Of a stretch of DNA of 43,895 nt, positions 24,088 through 31,695 are shown piece after piece. The DNA is from Ruminococcus sp. (lineage in GTDB: Bacteria; Bacillota; Clostridia; Oscillospirales; Acutalibacteraceae): positions 1-43,895 of the forward strand of contig JAFUOM010000049.1 of the NCBI GenBank assembly GCA_017481885.1, in the 5' to 3' direction. The notes below the pieces were generated by a model. That model saw only the letters and a list, made by a program, of their open reading frames with translations. It was not told the DNA's origin and searched no databases. The position numbers were made by a program, and so were the translations under genes. Positions within the stretch are counted from its first letter, which is position 1, and each line of letters opens with the position of its first letter.

Positions 24088-24115
24088 CCTATAAAGCTTA
24101 TTAACTTTTTTGTTC
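24072..24115 (+). repeat. 44-bp direct repeat, copy 1 (41/44 match)
   Basis: Begins CCACTGCAATGTTGCACC and matches 26255-26298 with three differences, in the same orientation. The copies flank the HAD, methyltransferase and leader-attenuator cassette. Confidence 0.75.
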
Positions 24116-24127
24116 CACAAATTGAAA

Positions 24128-24964
24128 TCACAAATTCTTTAATATCCGATGTTCTATGAATTTTGCAACGCCGTCAGCATCGTTGCTTTCTGTAACATAA
24201 TCAGCAATCACCTTTACATCATCAATACCGTTAGCAACAGCAATACCCAGCCCACACATTTTTATCGGCTTAATATCGTCTTGATCGTCTCCAAAATAAA
24301 CTGTTTCATTTGGAGAACAGTTGCAAATATCCAACACAGCCTTTATTCCGTTCCACTTTGTGGCAGAAGTGTTCATAATTTGCATTAAATATCCATGTGC
24401 AATTGTATAATACAAATCGTCTGTCAATTCATTTTTGACAAGAGTCAGAGTTTTCTCATTGTCAAGGTGTACAAGTATTTTTATTACGCCCTCAGCATTG
24501 GAAATACCAACCAGATCATCGGAAATAATCGTTTCGTAATCATCAATCGGAAGATTCGAATATGCACAATCTCCTGTTTCGATAGTAACTCGTAGATTCG
24601 GATATTGTTTTAAAGTGTTCAATAAACGCTTGGCACTTCTTTTATATATACCATAATCCGTTTGTTGGTTTTGGTAAATAATTCTTGCACCATTGGATAC
24701 AACCATTGCATCAAAATCAATTAAGTCACAATATTGTTTCGTTGTGCGGAATGGTCTGGCAGTAGCAACAATGATTTTGATTCCGCATTTTTTACATTCA
24801 TTAAAGACTTTAATGGTATACGCAGATATAGTTTTATCTGTGTGTAGCAAGGTTCTATCTAAATCCACGACGATAGTCTTAACATTTACATAATCCACTA
24901 AAGTTCGTCCCAAATCAAAAGCCTTGCCTGAATCTATGTTTTTATCTTTGATTTCCATATGCAT
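24128..24964 (-). CDS. HAD-superfamily (Cof-type) phosphatase
   Basis: 278 residues. Motif I 'VVDLDRTLL' has the nucleophile D34 and D36; motif II/cap entry is 'IIVATARPF'; the Cof-type cap domain follows; 'VYFGDDQDDIKPIKMCGLGIAVANG', in parts 'YFGDDQDD' and 'GLGIAVANG', is motif IV. The family dephosphorylates sugar phosphates, nucleotides or cofactors; the substrate is not evident. It begins 3 bp after the methyltransferase stop and shares its promoter and attenuator. A second ATG two codons in has better spacing from GAGG. Confidence 0.88.
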   Translation of the reverse strand: MHMEIKDKNIDSGKAFDLGRTLVDYVNVKTIVVDLDRTLLHTDKTISAYTIKVFNECKKCGIKIIVATARPFRTTKQYCDLIDFDAMVVSNGARIIYQNQQTDYGIYKRSAKRLLNTLKQYPNLRVTIETGDCAYSNLPIDDYETIISDDLVGISNAEGVIKILVHLDNEKTLTLVKNELTDDLYYTIAHGYLMQIMNTSATKWNGIKAVLDICNCSPNETVYFGDDQDDIKPIKMCGLGIAVANGIDDVKVIADYVTESNDADGVAKFIEHRILKNL

Positions 24965-24967
24965 ACC

Positions 24968-25831
24968 TCAATCAATGTTTTTGGAAACCGCCAACAGATG
25001 CCCTGCAAGCCCTATTACTTCTTCGCAAGTATCAAGCATTCTCACAGTGTGCATAAGAGCATTTCGTGAAACTTCATTCGCCCAAAGCTTCTCAATATCT
25101 TTGGCAAGCCAGGCACCGCCCATAACTCCGTGAATTTTCGAACTTTCAAAACCTCCTGAGAAAAGCTCCTCTCTCAGTGCTTTTGCGGTATGCAAATAAG
25201 CACTTCCCAAACCTGAGTATACCGAATTATCGGGGTTTATGTGGTGTCCGTCTTTGATTTCCCGTTCTACCATTTTCATAAAAACTGCATCTTCAAGTGT
25301 TTTGTTAGGAACATCACCGAAAGGGTCATACACCGTAATATTATGAAGCAACACCGAATATGGGGTTAACGCCGCTGTAAAAAGCACTCCATTATCTTTA
25401 AGAAGCCTTTTGCTTTCTTTGATTGCGGTAATCCGCTCGCTATACTCAGTGATGTGATACAAAGGTCCCATCAAAAGCACAGCGTCTGCACTTTTACTCT
25501 TTCTTGGAACAGACACAGCGTCACACACTTCGGCTGAGAAAAGTTTTACATCAGAGTATTCCTTACCAAGCTCTTCGCTCATTTCAATATTCTTTGGGAA
25601 TAAATCAAACAAATGCACCTCATATCCGAGAGATGCAAGCCACCAAGAATACTCTCCATATCCACCGCCTATATCATAAATCACCGCAGGTGCTTTTGGC
25701 AAGTTCTCAAGCAGGATTTCTTTAGTTCTTTCAAATTCTATCAGACCTATACCGGTTCTGAGTCTGTTTCGTTCAAAGCCCGACTCGTAATATGTCAGGG
25801 CAGAATTGTCTACTGATTTTGATTTTATCAT
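24968..25831 (-). CDS. Class I SAM-dependent methyltransferase
   Basis: 287 residues. Motif I 'YDIGGGYGEYSWWLASLG' with the following acidic 'VHLFDLF' forms the SAM-binding Rossmann core; 'ADAVLLMGPLYHI' is motif IV. The target (small molecule, protein or rRNA) cannot be read from sequence; it is not an Erm-type enzyme by its motifs. The start is ATG with AAGGAG 9 nt upstream. Upstream regulation (consensus promoter, leader ORF, Rho-independent attenuator) is the kind used by antibiotic-inducible ribosome-protection genes, so a role in resistance or antibiotic inactivation is possible but unproven. Confidence 0.85.
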   Translation of the reverse strand: MIKSKSVDNSALTYYESGFERNRLRTGIGLIEFERTKEILLENLPKAPAVIYDIGGGYGEYSWWLASLGYEVHLFDLFPKNIEMSEELGKEYSDVKLFSAEVCDAVSVPRKSKSADAVLLMGPLYHITEYSERITAIKESKRLLKDNGVLFTAALTPYSVLLHNITVYDPFGDVPNKTLEDAVFMKMVEREIKDGHHINPDNSVYSGLGSAYLHTAKALREELFSGGFESSKIHGVMGGAWLAKDIEKLWANEVSRNALMHTVRMLDTCEEVIGLAGHLLAVSKNID

Positions 25832-25916
25832 TTTTAATATCTCCTTTTTGAATGTTATTATTTTGTTGCTCAGATTCTACAATTGTATTTTGTTGGTGAA
25901 CGGACTGTCCCGACAT
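25773..25916 (-). CDS. Possible 47-residue ORF between attenuator and methyltransferase
   Basis: ATG at 25914-25916 preceded by GGGGGAG with good spacing, directly after the attenuator T run. The product is Q/N-rich at its start ('MSGQSVHQQNT') and overlaps the first 59 bp of the methyltransferase gene in another frame. It may couple translation into the methyltransferase or be a chance ORF. It resembles nothing I recognise. Confidence 0.35.
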   Translation of the reverse strand: MSGQSVHQQNTIVESEQQNNNIQKGDIKNDKIKISRQFCPDILRVGL

Positions 25917-25934
25917 ATTAACTCCCCCTCTCTC

Positions 25935-25974
25935 AAAAAATAAAAAAACGGCCAAAGGCACGAGCCCTTGACCG
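25935..25974 (-). terminator. Transcription attenuator upstream of the methyltransferase gene
   Basis: On the minus strand an 11-bp stem CGGTCAAGGGC (25974-25964) / GCCTTTGGCCG (25959-25949), with a 4-nt loop, is followed by a T run interrupted once (25948-25935). It lies between a leader ORF and the structural gene, so it would stop most transcripts unless an antiterminator forms. Confidence 0.8.
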
Positions 25975-25991
25975 CTGTTGCTTGTACTATT

Positions 25992-26075
25992 TTACAAACA
26001 CAACAAACTAAGCCCGCCGCCAAAATATGACTCGGACTGCTGCTGATTCATTTTTACACAGTAAGTATAAATCAT
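25992..26075 (-). CDS. Leader peptide (27 residues) of the attenuator
   Basis: ATG at 26073-26075 with AAGGAG upstream; the product begins 'MIYTYCVKMNQQQSESYF' and ends 'GGGLSLLCL', stopping 18 bp before the attenuator stem. Its 3' part is GC-rich (GGCGGCGGGC on the minus strand) and could pair with the terminator arm when a ribosome stalls in it. This layout matches leaders of inducible ribosome-targeting resistance genes. Confidence 0.6.
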   Translation of the reverse strand: MIYTYCVKMNQQQSESYFGGGLSLLCL

Positions 26076-26105
26076 AGCCGTTGTGCTCCTTAAAAAGTTT
26101 TGTTC

Positions 26106-26134
26106 ATTATAGCAACACCAATTTGTTTTGTCAA
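26106..26134 (-). promoter_or_regulatory. Full-consensus promoter of the leader/methyltransferase/HAD unit
   Basis: On the minus strand TTGACA (26134-26129), exactly 17 bp, TATAAT (26111-26106). Such a strong promoter followed by an attenuator indicates control by termination rather than by initiation. Confidence 0.8.
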
Positions 26135-26166
26135 CACATAAATTCAAATATTATTCATACCGTTTT

Positions 26167-26193
26167 TCTTTGTTTATGCATATCAATTTTTGA
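26167..26193 (+). repeat. 27-bp exact direct repeat, copy 2
   Basis: Identical to 2683-2709, in the same orientation. It lies between the leader promoter and the DUF3267 gene. Confidence 0.75.
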
Positions 26194-26254
26194 GGCTCAG
26201 AAATCTTTTAATCCTCTGTTTGTTAAAAATAAAATGTACCATCGCAATTGATTA

Positions 26255-26298
26255 CCACTGCAATGTTGCACCAATAAATCTTATTAACTTTTCTGTTC
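26255..26298 (+). repeat. 44-bp direct repeat, copy 2
   Basis: Matches 24072-24115 at 41 of 44 positions. The hairpin partner present at copy 1 is degraded here (about 26236-26247). The repeat sits just beyond the DUF3267 stop, as copy 1 sits beyond the HAD stop. Confidence 0.75.
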
Positions 26299-26315
26299 TT
26301 TAAACTGAAATTTAT

Positions 26316-26780
26316 TTATTCTTCAGGCATATACCAACAGGAATTAAAATGATGTAAATATGTCCTAGAACCTTTAGGCATTTGAGTGATGGCATTAATT
26401 ACATTCAAATAATCACCCGCACCAGAAGCAATGTTTATCGCACCAAACGCTCCCAGTATCGCTAGGTTTGGATTCACTAAAAATATCAAATAAGGTATGA
26501 AACCCAAAATAATATTCGGTAGTAATGACATAAAGATAAATCTAGCTTTACTCATATCTTCTGGACCTACTACAAACAACATTCCTTGCTTTAAATTAGT
26601 AAACAAGTATACATCTTCTTTAAAACAGATAGCATGTATTAGTTCGTGCGGAAATAATACAAGTAAAGCGAGAATCGACCCAACACCGATAGCTTCAAAT
26701 GATTCTTGATATCCTTTCATAAATATCGGTATACATAAAATCACTAGAAGCGGTATAGCGATAGGCGAAGGCAATGACAT
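26316..26780 (-). CDS. DUF3267-family membrane protein, 5'-truncated
   Basis: 154 residues as it stands. 'PHELIHAICF' gives the HExxH-like zinc motif in a transmembrane context, and two later hydrophobic segments (~80-120) with 'GDYLNVINAI' match the DUF3267 putative zinc metalloprotease family, normally ~180-200 residues. The N-terminal ~10 codons overlap a KDG-kinase fragment on the other strand, no ribosome site precedes the ATG, and the usual first helix is incomplete. The gene was probably cut by the rearrangement that brought in the neighbouring pseudogene. An internal ATG at 26720 is an alternative start. Confidence 0.6.
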   Translation of the reverse strand: MSLPSPIAIPLLVILCIPIFMKGYQESFEAIGVGSILALLVLFPHELIHAICFKEDVYLFTNLKQGMLFVVGPEDMSKARFIFMSLLPNIILGFIPYLIFLVNPNLAILGAFGAINIASGAGDYLNVINAITQMPKGSRTYLHHFNSCWYMPEE

Positions 26781-27066
26781 CTACGGCGGTAAGCTTAACC
26801 ACGATGGCTACAAATCAGTAGCAAAACAGCTTGCAGATAAATTCAACTTTGAAAAAGTTTCTATCACGCTGAGAACTTCTATTTCAGCAAGCGACAACGA
26901 CTGGGCAGGTATGCTGTACGACGGCGAGAATTACTGTTTCTCAAAAACTTATCACCTGAGAATCGTTAACCGTGTTGGTGGCGGTGATTCGTTCGGCGGC
27001 GGACTCATCTACTCATTGCTTTCAGGCAAAGATACTCAAAGTGCTATTGAATTTGCGGTTGCCTGT
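26764..27066 (+). pseudogene. kdgK: 2-keto-3-deoxygluconate kinase (PfkB family) C-terminal fragment
   Basis: The frame reads 'GEGNDIYGGKLNHDGY', 'SITLRTSISASDNDWAGMLY', 'FSKTYHLRIVNRVGGGDSF' and 'GGGLIYSLLSGKDTQSAIEFAVA', the C-terminal half of bacterial KDG kinases, including the catalytic GGGDSFGGG motif. The N-terminal half is missing and the frame leaves the family sequence after 'EFAVA', ending at 27105. Non-functional. Confidence 0.75.
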
Positions 27067-27256
27067 TGTTGGTATCAGCGTAAATGCACCAACTATGCTT
27101 GCTGATGTTCCACAATTTAGAACATACATCAACGCATACGACTCAAAACCTCAGACAATGGATGCGCTTGTTGACAACCTTCTCAGCGGTGCAGATGCGT
27201 TCAAGGGTGTTGACCCAATCGACAGCTTCTGCGGTCTGTGGGATGCAAAGATTTAA
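27062..27256 (+). pseudogene. GH3-family (beta-N-acetylhexosaminidase type) glycosidase C-terminal fragment
   Basis: In the +1 frame after the kinase fragment the sequence reads 'GISVNAPTMLADVPQFRTY', 'INAYDSKPQTMDALVDNLL' and 'GADAFKGVDPIDSF', which resembles the C-terminal domain of GH3 hexosaminidases ('...NPY.L..FP....Y..AY......EA....L.GE....G.LPV'). It is out of frame with the kinase fragment and has no start. The chimera arose by deletion between two once separate genes. Confidence 0.55.
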
Positions 27257-27288
27257 AAGTATAATAAACCTACGATAATATAAAAACA

Positions 27289-27330
27289 AACCCAAGTATG
27301 GCATACACCGTCCTTGGGTTGTTTTTATTG
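27289..27330 (+). terminator. Terminator after the chimeric pseudogene
   Basis: AACCCAAG (27289-27296) / CTTGGGTT (27313-27320) followed by GTTTTTATTG. It probably belonged to the GH3 gene. Confidence 0.65.
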
Positions 27331-27361
27331 CTTAGATTTCCCAATATTTCACCATAAAAAT

Positions 27362-27387
27362 AGCAGACACTCATTTGAGCATCTGCT
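27362..27387 (-). terminator. Terminator of the Ig-like/dockerin gene
   Basis: AGCAGA (27362-27367) / TCTGCT (27382-27387) with an inner CTCA/TGAG, flanked by T runs on both strands, so it may work in both directions. Confidence 0.6.
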
Positions 27388-27403
27388 TATTTTTATGTAT
27401 TAA

Positions 27404-29170
27404 TTACAATTCAGGTATAAGCTGTGCGATATAAAGCTGAATCTGTGTGGCGTCAATAATTGTAATTGTACCGTCACCATCGGCATCAGCACACGCCAGA
27501 TTGTATTCAGGTATCGTCTCAAGCTGAGCAATATGAAGCTGGATAGCAGTTGCATCCATAATGGTGACTTCACCGTCACCGTCAACATCGCCTAATTCTC
27601 TTTCTTTGCAGTCTACTATCGTAGAACCTGCAAAAGTTCTGACTTTATATCGGTCTTCGCCCAGTTTTTCAATACGATAAGAAGTAAGTCCGTTTTCTGT
27701 AAGACCATATGCTGATATAAGGTCGTCAGTTTCATCGAGATATAAGACAGTATCATATGTAAGGCTATCCTTAGTACCATCGGCATACTCAACTTCTATC
27801 TTCATACCGTCACCGTCGCGAGTAAACTCGGTAACTTCCACATTCACAGTATCTTTTTCGTCAAAATAGTTGATACCTTTATAATCAATATAGTATCCCC
27901 TATATGATAACCTGTGGTATATAGCAGTATATCCGTAGCCGATTTCAGTAATTTCCAGTTTCTCATCACCCATATCAAGGCAAATAATAAAAGGCTGAAC
28001 ATACACACCCATATCGGTATACTTATAGCTGAGTGTGTCGCTGTTGGCAGTAACCACCTTTGTTGTATCATCAAAGTAAGTTACCTTCACCTGCATACCT
28101 GTGAAATCAGGGAAATAGTTAAGTGCGTAGTCGGTTTTATCTGGAGCTTTAATCACTTCGAAGCTCTTGATATACGCTTCTGCTACTTTTATAGGAATCT
28201 CAATTTCTGCACCCATAAAGTATAAAATGGTTACTGTTTCGCCCACACCCTCAACAACGCATTCTTTAACAGAGTACTCATATCCGTCGATAGTTCTGTT
28301 TTCTACATCTATATCGTCTTCGTCATATGTTTTGGTGCTTCCGTCTTTAAATGTAGCAGTAAACGAAAGTCCTGAAATGTCAGTTGGTACCAAGAAATAT
28401 TTATCTGTGCTTGTAACGTAACCATAATTATTATCGCCGAAATAATAATCTCTGCTAGGTGAAGTATGAAGCTCTACGCTTTCGAACGGAGTATCAAGAA
28501 TAGTCACCGGAAACTGAGTTTCAACTTCGAGGTAAGAGATAGTCACATAGTTTGTACCGATACCCCACGGACTTGTCCACTGAGAAGAACTGTCATTGAA
28601 AGCGTAGCAGTCAACTTTCTCATAAAAACTTGCTATCTTTGATGAACCGTCTTTGTAGTTAATCTGAATAAGCGTATCCTGAGGTATCTCATATTCATAG
28701 AAATAATCGTATTTGCTGTTCATAATATAGCCGTGAGAGTGCTTGTAGTATTCCAAGTCGGACGCACTGTACACGCTGATACTACTGACAGGGTTTTCTA
28801 CGACTTCAAAATAAATAGTCTCAGAAAAATCATAGCAATTAACTTTTACGTAATAATTTCCCAAGTCGTCTTTTCCTCGACTAGTGGTAACATAAAATCC
28901 GTTAACCGAATGACCGCTATCACAATCCCATACTGCCTGTGCACCATCAGACAAAGTGAGTGTCACTTCAAGTCCATCAAGAACCATAGTGTTGTACTCC
29001 TGACCCTCGATACATGTCATATTATAAGGATTCTGAGTAACCTCAATTCCTACGACTTTAACTTCGTCACTGTCATCACTTGCAGCCGCTACGCTTGCCA
29101 TAGGCATCATAGAAACAAGCAACATAACCGCAAGCACGGCACATAACATCTTCTTGAATTTTTTCATCAT
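27404..29170 (-). CDS. Secreted Ig-like multidomain protein with C-terminal type I dockerin
   Basis: 588 residues. Signal peptide ~1-30 ('LLVSMMPMASVAAAS'). Several bacterial Ig-like (Big_3-type) units of ~85-100 residues follow ('VKVVGIEVTQNPYN', 'GLEVTLTLSDGA', 'KSFEVIKAPDKTDY', 'GMQVKVTYFDDTTK'). The dockerin (527-588) has both calcium-binding repeats 'GDVDGDGEVTIMDATAIQL' and 'ADADGDGTITIIDATQIQL'. Dockerins attach proteins to cohesin scaffoldins; no cohesin is visible here. There is no catalytic domain, so it may be an adhesin or structural component. GGGAGG lies before two adjacent ATGs. Confidence 0.85.
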   Translation of the reverse strand: MMKKFKKMLCAVLAVMLLVSMMPMASVAAASDDSDEVKVVGIEVTQNPYNMTCIEGQEYNTMVLDGLEVTLTLSDGAQAVWDCDSGHSVNGFYVTTSRGKDDLGNYYVKVNCYDFSETIYFEVVENPVSSISVYSASDLEYYKHSHGYIMNSKYDYFYEYEIPQDTLIQINYKDGSSKIASFYEKVDCYAFNDSSSQWTSPWGIGTNYVTISYLEVETQFPVTILDTPFESVELHTSPSRDYYFGDNNYGYVTSTDKYFLVPTDISGLSFTATFKDGSTKTYDEDDIDVENRTIDGYEYSVKECVVEGVGETVTILYFMGAEIEIPIKVAEAYIKSFEVIKAPDKTDYALNYFPDFTGMQVKVTYFDDTTKVVTANSDTLSYKYTDMGVYVQPFIICLDMGDEKLEITEIGYGYTAIYHRLSYRGYYIDYKGINYFDEKDTVNVEVTEFTRDGDGMKIEVEYADGTKDSLTYDTVLYLDETDDLISAYGLTENGLTSYRIEKLGEDRYKVRTFAGSTIVDCKERELGDVDGDGEVTIMDATAIQLHIAQLETIPEYNLACADADGDGTITIIDATQIQLYIAQLIPEL

Positions 29171-29480
29171 TGTTCCTCCCTTTGTATATTAATACAATAG
29201 CTTTCTTTCAGTATACTATACCTGTACTCATATCTCAATGAATATAAGCACCTGATTGCGTTTTGAAAGTGCTCCAAAACAACAAACACCTATCAGATTA
29301 TACGTGTTTACTGAATTTAATTCCACTTTGTATGATGCAAGGTTCGAAAAAGCAAAGAAACTGACTGGAAATATTTCTACAGCGATTGCAAATGACATAG
29401 CGGTAAACTGGGTGTTGAAACTGCTGATGCCTGCAAATCTGAATACTGCTGTGGTTACGCCCTGGTTTCTTTACTTGTTT
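29171..29480. other. Intergenic region, nothing identified
   Basis: 310 bp between the pilus operon's end and the dockerin gene. It must carry the dockerin gene's promoter. An open frame on the plus strand (29256-29570) runs into the sortase gene and has no ribosome site or family resemblance, so I do not call it. Confidence 0.4.
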
Positions 29481-30107
29481 TTAGTTTTGAATTTCAGAGT
29501 TGTTTTGCAACTCATCACAGTATACAACAAATCGGGTTTTTCCGCCATAGGTGCAGGTTACAAGAGTTAAATCAAAGTCACCCGATACAACCTCATTTGC
29601 ACTACTTGGCGGCACCACATCAACACAGGCAACCTGATATATGGTAACATCGCCATTGATATCTGTAAACAGCACCTCATCGGTAACACCAAGCTGGTCC
29701 AGATTGCCAAAATGACTACTGTAGTTATGGGCAATCACAACCAGATTTTCTTCTTCTACGGTACCGCTGTAGCGACAGGGTGCAATATTTAGTTTGTCGT
29801 AGTCCCACCCCGACATAACAGGAAGTTCCAGCCCCTGAGATGGGATAGAAAGGTAGCCGATATAGCTGTAACCATCAATCCGGACTTCGTTAATCTGTTC
29901 GTTGTCGGTAGTTGTACCTGAGAAATCCGACGAGTCAGTTTTTTTGTTTTTATTATCGGCGATTGTGTTTTTTAGTTCGGTAACCGCTTTACTGCTGAAC
30001 TGTTGAGCTTTTTGTGCCTGAGTGTGGTTGAACGTCAGCAAAGCCAAAGCTCCAAGCAGTAAAACTGCACCAACTATCATACACACCACACCGAGTTTTC
30101 TCTTCAT
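29481..30107 (-). CDS. Sortase family transpeptidase (second sortase of the pilus operon)
   Basis: 208 residues. N-terminal membrane anchor ~8-26; sortase barrel ~75-200 with catalytic H127 ('VVIAHNYSSHFG'), C185 ('TLVTCTYGG') and R192 ('KTRFVVY'). It lacks the C-terminal membrane helix and lid of class C enzymes, so it is probably class B/D-like, attaching the finished pilus or the LPQTG protein to the wall. The start overlaps the stop of the LPQTG gene as ATGA (30104-30107), with GGAGGG before it; the upstream extension of the frame lies in that gene. It is the last gene of the operon. Confidence 0.82.
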   Translation of the reverse strand: MKRKLGVVCMIVGAVLLLGALALLTFNHTQAQKAQQFSSKAVTELKNTIADNKNKKTDSSDFSGTTTDNEQINEVRIDGYSYIGYLSIPSQGLELPVMSGWDYDKLNIAPCRYSGTVEEENLVVIAHNYSSHFGNLDQLGVTDEVLFTDINGDVTIYQVACVDVVPPSSANEVVSGDFDLTLVTCTYGGKTRFVVYCDELQNNSEIQN

Positions 30108-30796
30108 ACGTCCCTCCGTTTTGACGAAAAGCATAAACCCCAGCCGATACCAAACAAAGCAACGCCAAGGACCGCCATTAGCGGAACAGGCCAATTAAGC
30201 TGACCTGTCTGTGGCAAATCAGGTGTGCTGTTAGGTTCTGTTGGTTTTGTCGGCTCAGACGGCTTGGGTGGTTCGGACGGTTTGTTAGCGTCAGGCACAA
30301 GAGGAACCTTTGGCACTGCTGTTAGGTCGTAGACATACTCACCATCCTGCCATTGTGGCAACGACACAAGAAACGGATTGATTGCAGCATAGCCTGAAAT
30401 TTCATCACCAGGTAACTGGCTGACCACGTACACACCTGTCTGCAAATCTGAAAAAACCGCCTGTCCGTTAGTGATAGACGCTGTGTGAGGTGTTAGCTCG
30501 TGTTTTTGAGCAAGGTCGTTCAGAGTTTTTGCAAACTCCGGGTCCTCGATATTTTGAAAGCTTTGCACATCCTGTGACAAAGAATCTATCGGCACAAATT
30601 GGTCACCATCAGTGCTAAGCTGTCCGACTCTGTATAAATTAAGCTTGCCACCATCAAGAGGCTTTTTATCAAACTCAAGCGAAAATGTAATTGAACACGG
30701 TTTTTCAGGGTCAGGTTTTTGTGTAGCGCCTGCCTGAGTGCAAAGTGTGAACATAAACAAGGTAAGGAGCAGTAAGACTATTAACTTTTTTTGCAT
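30104..30796 (-). CDS. LPXTG-anchored minor pilin / Cna-B-type surface protein
   Basis: 230 residues. Signal peptide ~1-24 ('TLCTQAGA'). A beta-rich domain spans ~32-165 ('CSITFSLEFDKKPLDGGKLNLYRV', in parts 'GGKLNLYRVG' and 'QTGVYVVSQLPG'), resembling SpaA/Cna-B folds. A proline-rich P/S/E/T linker ('KPSEPPKPSEPTKPTEP', ~172-190) is followed by the sorting signal LPQTG (194-198), a hydrophobic helix and a KRR tail. It lies between the two sortase genes and is probably the basal pilin. It overlaps the class C sortase gene by 16 bp. Confidence 0.82.
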   Translation of the reverse strand: MQKKLIVLLLLTLFMFTLCTQAGATQKPDPEKPCSITFSLEFDKKPLDGGKLNLYRVGQLSTDGDQFVPIDSLSQDVQSFQNIEDPEFAKTLNDLAQKHELTPHTASITNGQAVFSDLQTGVYVVSQLPGDEISGYAAINPFLVSLPQWQDGEYVYDLTAVPKVPLVPDANKPSEPPKPSEPTKPTEPNSTPDLPQTGQLNWPVPLMAVLGVALFGIGWGLCFSSKRRDV

Positions 30797-31626
30797 AAAT
30801 CACCCCTCCTGTTTTTTCGAGGTTTTGGAAGCATCAGTAATATGAAAAGCACAAGCAGAATCGGAGCGGCAACAAACGGAGCTACCACTATAGGGTCGAT
30901 GATAGTAGCGTCTGCTGTGACACGGATATTTGAAAGCTGGCTTTCGTTTTCGATTCTGGTGCCACGGATAAGCATACGGTGAGAGTTAACCCCGTATGGA
31001 GTACAGGTAACAAGAGTACAGTAATCCTTGCCCTCAACAACGTACAGCGGTTCTATATTTTCAGGCTCGACCACAAGAATTTGGTCTACCTGATAAGTCA
31101 TAACCCTATCAATAACAGTCAGCGTGAACACATCGCCAAGCTCTATTTTGTCCAAATCGGTAAACAAACGTGCACTTGGAAGACCTCGATGAGCTGAAAG
31201 TGCACAGTGGGTGCTTTCTGTACCTGTAGGCAGGCTCGACCCCTCAATATGGCCTACGGCAACCTGCAACACGGTTTCCTCTATGCCGTGGTAAACAGGC
31301 AGTTCCACACCTATTTTTTCTATGCTGATGTAACCCATAATACCGTTGCCGTCAACATTGAGCAGGTTGTCATAACCCTCTACTTCATCGTAATACATCA
31401 GCGGGAATCTGATTTTTCGCAGCGCTTCGTTGTACTTTACGGCGTCTTCAAACAGATGACTGCAGTCTTCTTCTGTCAATTGCGATACAACACTGTCGTA
31501 GTTAGCAATAGCTTTTGTCTGGCGTGTTTCGTTGTATAAATTGCTGAACCATGGATACAGCATTAAGGACAGTCCCACAACCAGAACCAGTATTAAAATT
31601 ATGGTTGAAAAGGAACTTTTCTTCAT
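30781..31626 (-). CDS. Class C (pilin-polymerising) sortase
   Basis: 281 residues. N-terminal membrane helix ~8-28 and C-terminal helix ~247-268 with a KPRKNRR tail, the two-anchor plan of class C sortases. Catalytic residues are H146 ('LSAHRGLPSARLF'), C208 ('CTLVTCTPYG') and R217 ('NSHRMLIRG'). A typical lid 'D.(P/F)' motif is not obvious in ~45-90. It follows the major pilin gene and would link pilin subunits through their LPVTG threonine. Overlapping its downstream neighbour suggests coupling. Confidence 0.9.
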   Translation of the reverse strand: MKKSSFSTIILILVLVVGLSLMLYPWFSNLYNETRQTKAIANYDSVVSQLTEEDCSHLFEDAVKYNEALRKIRFPLMYYDEVEGYDNLLNVDGNGIMGYISIEKIGVELPVYHGIEETVLQVAVGHIEGSSLPTGTESTHCALSAHRGLPSARLFTDLDKIELGDVFTLTVIDRVMTYQVDQILVVEPENIEPLYVVEGKDYCTLVTCTPYGVNSHRMLIRGTRIENESQLSNIRVTADATIIDPIVVAPFVAAPILLVLFILLMLPKPRKNRRGDLCKKS

Positions 31627-31651
31627 AATGGGACTCTCCTCAAGGTTGTAT

Positions 31652-31676
31652 CAGGGGAAGGCTGAGCCTTCCCCTG
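31652..31676 (-). terminator. GC-rich hairpin between pilin and sortase genes
   Basis: CAGGGGAAGG (31652-31661) / CCTTCCCCTG (31667-31676). It lacks a T run, so it more likely protects the upstream pilin mRNA or only partly stops transcription, giving more pilin than sortase. Confidence 0.5.
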
Positions 31677-31695
31677 TTATCTTAACAATTATGTT

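Noticed and set aside
29270..29280. TGCTCCAAAAC matching the start of the tRNA-Trp fragment, as a second attachment site
   Set aside because: The match stops after 11 bp and no T-arm or acceptor strand follows; chance is sufficient.
29256..29570. Plus-strand open frame between the dockerin and sortase genes
   Set aside because: It runs antisense into the sortase gene, has no ribosome site and no recognisable domain.
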